Assembly (NCBI GenBank): GCA_003550305.1 | Contig: QKYT01000201.1 | Span: 86,473 to 96,991 of the forward strand | From: Glomus cerebriforme | Lineage: Eukaryota > Glomeromycota > Glomeromycetes > Glomerales > Glomeraceae | DNA: 10,519 nucleotides | Direction: 5' to 3' | Shown here: positions 8,504-10,519 of the stretch, piece after piece | Position numbering within the stretch: position 1 is the first letter of the stretch | Layout of the letters: each line of letters starts with the position of its first letter | Notes under the pieces: generated by a model | The model's database searches: none | Told to the model about the DNA's origin: nothing | The model's input: the letters and a program-made list of their open reading frames with translations, nothing else | Position numbers and translations under genes: made by a program

Positions 8504-8770
8504 ATGGTAATAAATAAAAAAAAAATATTATTCATAAATCAAAAAAGAAAAAAAATAGATGTAAAAACAAAAAATATAAAAGATAAACATTTTAAAGTAT
8601 TTTATATATATAAAATAATAAGAGAAGTATTTTTTTTTAAGACTTTTAAGATTTCTATTTTAATAAAAAAAATCAGAAAATTATATTTTTTTTTTAAAAA
8701 AAAAAAATTTGTAATGATCCAAAATTCTAATTTTAATAATTTAAAAAGTAATTTGCAAATATTTTATTAA
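8504..8770 (+). CDS. Doubtful 88-residue Lys/Ile/Phe-rich ORF
   Basis: An ATG at 8504 opens a frame of 88 codons to the TAA at 8768. The product is about one third Lys, with the rest mostly Ile, Phe and Asn, and has no recognisable motif, clear signal peptide or typical membrane segment. A/T-only runs make Lys and Phe codons by default, so the composition argues for chance. Stops, however, should be frequent at this AT level, and none occur for 88 codons. No family, no neighbour in an obvious unit, and no convincing promoter. Confidence 0.15.
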   Translation: MVINKKKILFINQKRKKIDVKTKNIKDKHFKVFYIYKIIREVFFFKTFKISILIKKIRKLYFFFKKKKFVMIQNSNFNNLKSNLQIFY

Positions 8771-8786
8771 TAATAATTTTTTTTAT

Positions 8787-8860
8787 GTATTCCGGGCATT
8801 GTCCACCGATTTACTTAAAAAAGTTTATGATTCAGCGCATCTTCAAAAAAAAAAAAAAAA
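8787..8860 (+). other. Terminal CpG-containing island and poly-A tail
   Basis: A 58-bp patch (8787-8844, TATTCCGGGCATTGTCCACC..) with three CpG sites interrupts AT-rich sequence and is followed by 16 A residues (8845-8860). It resembles in composition the island at 4768-6144. With the direct repeat that follows, it looks like the 3' end of the same inserted element. Confidence 0.5.
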
Positions 8861-8872
8861 CAGATAAAAATC
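8855..8872 (+). repeat. Right direct repeat, probable target-site duplication
   Basis: This is identical to 4750-4767. Its first six A residues are also the end of the poly-A tract, so the exact element end is uncertain by up to six bases. AT-rich decayed sequence resumes at once. Confidence 0.6.
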
Positions 8873-9132
8873 AAAAAATATATACTTCATAATGGAATGT
8901 TTCATAGACAAAAAAAAGAAATAGTTAAATATAATATATAGTAAATAGCTAAAAATAAGGTTTTTTAGTAGGGAGATTACTAATGTTTAGAAATTTTCTG
9001 AATTATTAAAAAAGAGCAGATTTGGTATATTTATATAAAACATACATATAAGTCAGAAGTATTTATTAGATAATTTTTTTTTAGCATAATAAATATTCAG
9101 TTATAGAATAAATTATTAAAATAACAACTAAC
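8873..9132 (+). pseudogene. Broken coding remnant, right half of the interrupted locus
   Basis: The frame entering from the restored site reads KKYILHNGMFHRQKKEIVKY to a TAG at 8939. Another frame then gives VQ-like and KFSELLKKSRFGIFI pieces (about 8980-9035) and SQKYLLDNFFLA, each ended by TAA. These appear to be decayed parts of an old gene of unknown family on the plus strand. Confidence 0.3.
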
Positions 9133-9166
9133 ATGATGAGTTTAGATGATATTATAGAAGATATAA

Positions 9167-9370
9167 TCAAGAATATATTTTCCAGCAAAATTAAAAAGTA
9201 AATTACATCGAATTATATTATTGTGTTATATCAGTCATAATTCAAAAAAATCTATTTTATGGGGAAGTATAATCAAGAATATTAAAAATATATTTTATAG
9301 TAGAGTTAGATCTAAAAATCAGCAAGAAATTTATATAATTAGGTTTAAATTAATATTAAATAAATTAATA
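9167..9370 (+). pseudogene. Stop-free coding remnant of 68 codons
   Basis: Frame 2 is open from 9167 to the TGA at 9371 and reads a basic protein segment (KLKSKLHRIILLCYISHNSK, then WGSIIKNIKNIFYSRVRSKN). It has no start codon and no known motif. A run this long without stops is uncommon here. The following acidic piece in another frame may be its continuation after a frameshift. Confidence 0.35.
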
Positions 9371-9389
9371 TGAGTTAAAGCTTATATAA

Positions 9390-9467
9390 AAAGAAGATTC
9401 TAGTTTTAAATCTGATTATAACTTAGAGCCAGAATTAGATATTACAAAAAATGATAAGTATATCTAC
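9390..9467 (+). pseudogene. Acidic coding remnant
   Basis: Frame 0 reads KEDSSFKSDYNLEPELDITK and a few more residues up to a TGA at 9468. The Asp/Glu/Ser-rich composition is unlike the Lys/Ile/Asn default of the region, which supports former coding. It is probably part of the same decayed gene as 9167-9370. A further piece around 9470-9550 (STELLSNKSTLPGQNSNYY) lies in frame 1. Confidence 0.35.
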
Positions 9468-9631
9468 TGAATTATTATCTAATAAAAGTACTTTACCAGG
9501 CCAGAATAGTAATTATTATTAGAAATAATACTTTTGCTTTACATATACTTAGAAAAAGAAATAAGAAAAAACACATATATTATTATAAATAAAAATGCTA
9601 ATTTCTTTTTTTAAATATAATAAAAAAAAAT

Positions 9632-9943
9632 ATGAATCCTGAAATATATTTATTAAAGCTATGTATTGCTAAATTTAAGATTGAAAATGAGAAGTTAAAA
9701 TAACTTGTAAAATCTAAAGTTTCTCTTATATAAGAAGATTTATTAATAAAGAAGTATTTCAAAATATTTGAACTTTATATTATATACTTAGTATACTTAG
9801 ATATAAGTTTTGACACTAAATTCACTAGAAAATAATTTATTAATAGCTTATCAGCTAAAAGCAATGTAAATATTTCAGTAACTAGTATAACTTTATTTTT
9901 TATAAATTATCTATTAACATACTTATCAGATAAAAATGCATAG
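9632..9943 (+). pseudogene. Decayed helical coding remnant of about 103 codons
   Basis: From the ATG at 9632, frame 2 reads NPEIYLLKLCIAKFKIENEKLK, then continues over three in-frame TAA codons to a TAG at 9941. The other two plus frames are much more broken. The N-terminal part could form a short coiled coil; the rest is hydrophobic/aromatic. Each TAA stands where a Gln codon (CAA) would fit. No family was recognised. Confidence 0.35.
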
Positions 9944-10519
9944 TATTTTTGACTCAAAATGAAAAAGTCTATTTAAATCAGATCATGACTGAATAATTTT
10001 TGGCAAAATCTGCAATATAATTAATTATATGAATAGGTTTGCAAAATAATTATTTTCTTGTATATATATATTAGAAAAATAATACTAACAAAAACTTCTG
10101 TCTATTTTTTTTTTCAAATAATAAAAGAATACTTAATTATAATTCAAGACCTATTCTATAAATAAATAGTGCTAATAAAAGCATATATTATAAAGAATTA
10201 AAAAACTCATAATTTTGAGATCATTAGGCATAAAACTAAATTTGTGTATAAAAAGATATGAAAAATCCATTTACATATGCTTTCATAAAAGTCTTAATAA
10301 TATATAATAATACTAATTATTCTTATCTTTTATTTTTTTTCTAATAAAATATACTATATAGCATTACCTAAGATATTTTCATTTTGGCATATTCATATAT
10401 AAAATATCCATTTCAAAATATCAAATATGTAATATGTAAATCTAATTTTTTTCTAAAAATTAGAATATTTAATCACTATTTTAAATCAAATTTAAATTTT
10501 TCATATATTAAATTTGTCT
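9944..10519. other. AT-rich end of the window, no gene seen
   Basis: There are no readable frames on either strand, no recognisable repeat or RNA gene, and I saw no CpG. It is probably more of the same decayed locus. Confidence 0.5.

Larger units (their letters stand above)
4768..8854 (+). mobile_element. 4.1-kb retroposon-like insertion with poly-A end and 18-bp target duplications
   Basis: The segment is bounded by an 18-bp direct repeat (4750-4767 and 8855-8872). At its right end 16 A residues (8845-8860) run into the right repeat. Target-site duplication plus a 3' poly-A is the known mark of target-primed reverse transcription (LINEs and sequences they mobilise), which would make the plus strand the sense strand. 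Both ends of the segment are GC- and CpG-richer than the outside, but the middle (about 6150-8785) is AT-rich and old-looking. That may be a nested insertion or a mis-join. No reverse transcriptase or endonuclease motif was recognised, so it may be a non-autonomous or heavily decayed copy. Confidence 0.5.

Noticed and set aside
8787..8860. Independent short SINE of about 70 bp
   Set aside because: The direct repeat that follows it has no copy at its left edge, but does have one at 4750-4767, so it fits better as the 3' end of the larger insertion.
9133..9640. Frame with 18 TAA/TAG and no TGA codons, suggesting TAR is read as glutamine (ciliate-like code)
   Set aside because: Another frame over 9167-9370 is completely open, so the TAR-only frame is a shadow. 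The intact gene at the window start uses CAA for Gln and ends in TAG. In the polymerase some stops sit at Tyr-like positions.
1..10519. tRNA, rRNA, riboswitch or CRISPR array
   Set aside because: No cloverleaf, conserved rRNA block or regularly spaced repeat was seen on reading either strand. Short RNA genes could be missed without a covariance-model search.

Overview
The window looks like a draft-genome fragment from a very AT-rich eukaryote, most likely a fungus. It has short introns with GT..AG borders, long A and T tracts, a membrane-anchored protein with a TroA-type binding fold, and remnants of DNA polymerase B and SAM-domain genes. Families of this kind are abundant in arbuscular mycorrhizal fungi (Glomeromycotina, Rhizophagus or Gigaspora type). 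That assignment is inference from style and gene content. No tRNA, rRNA, CRISPR array or bacterial-type operon was seen.

Positions 1-1200 hold the only convincing intact gene: the last two visible exons (32-251 and 349-1055) of a protein with a periplasmic-binding-protein-like domain, one C-terminal membrane helix and a short cytoplasmic tail, followed by an AATAAA signal at 1171. Its 5' part lies outside the window.

Positions 1489-3780 are a decayed family B DNA polymerase of the protein-primed (plasmid / Maverick-like) type. Long stretches still read in one frame, but there are many stops, at least two frameshifts, lost catalytic residues and deletions. A 174-bp MITE-like element appears to interrupt it. 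An unidentified lysine-rich coding remnant (3986-4333) and further broken coding sequence follow, up to 4767.

The most notable structure is a 4.1-kb segment (4768 to about 8855) with an 18-bp direct repeat at both ends (4750-4767 and 8855-8872) and a 16-A tract just before the right copy. This is the layout of a target-primed retroposition. If the segment is removed, one reading frame runs through the restored site for about 41 codons. The segment starts with a 1.4-kb island much richer in G+C and CpG than its surroundings, which I could not identify. It then turns AT-rich at 6145, where the sequence has its only N. The AT-rich part contains a broken SAM domain (6156-6424), a cluster of inverted repeats (8037-8165), a G-poor tract and a doubtful 88-codon ORF (8504-8770). 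It ends in a 58-bp CpG-containing island plus the poly-A.

From 8873 to the end the sequence is again a decayed, CpG-depleted locus with coding remnants in shifting frames (9167-9370, 9390-9467, 9632-9943) and nothing recognisable after 9944. In sum: one live gene beside a transposon graveyard, in which an old polymerase-bearing element was invaded by at least one later insertion.
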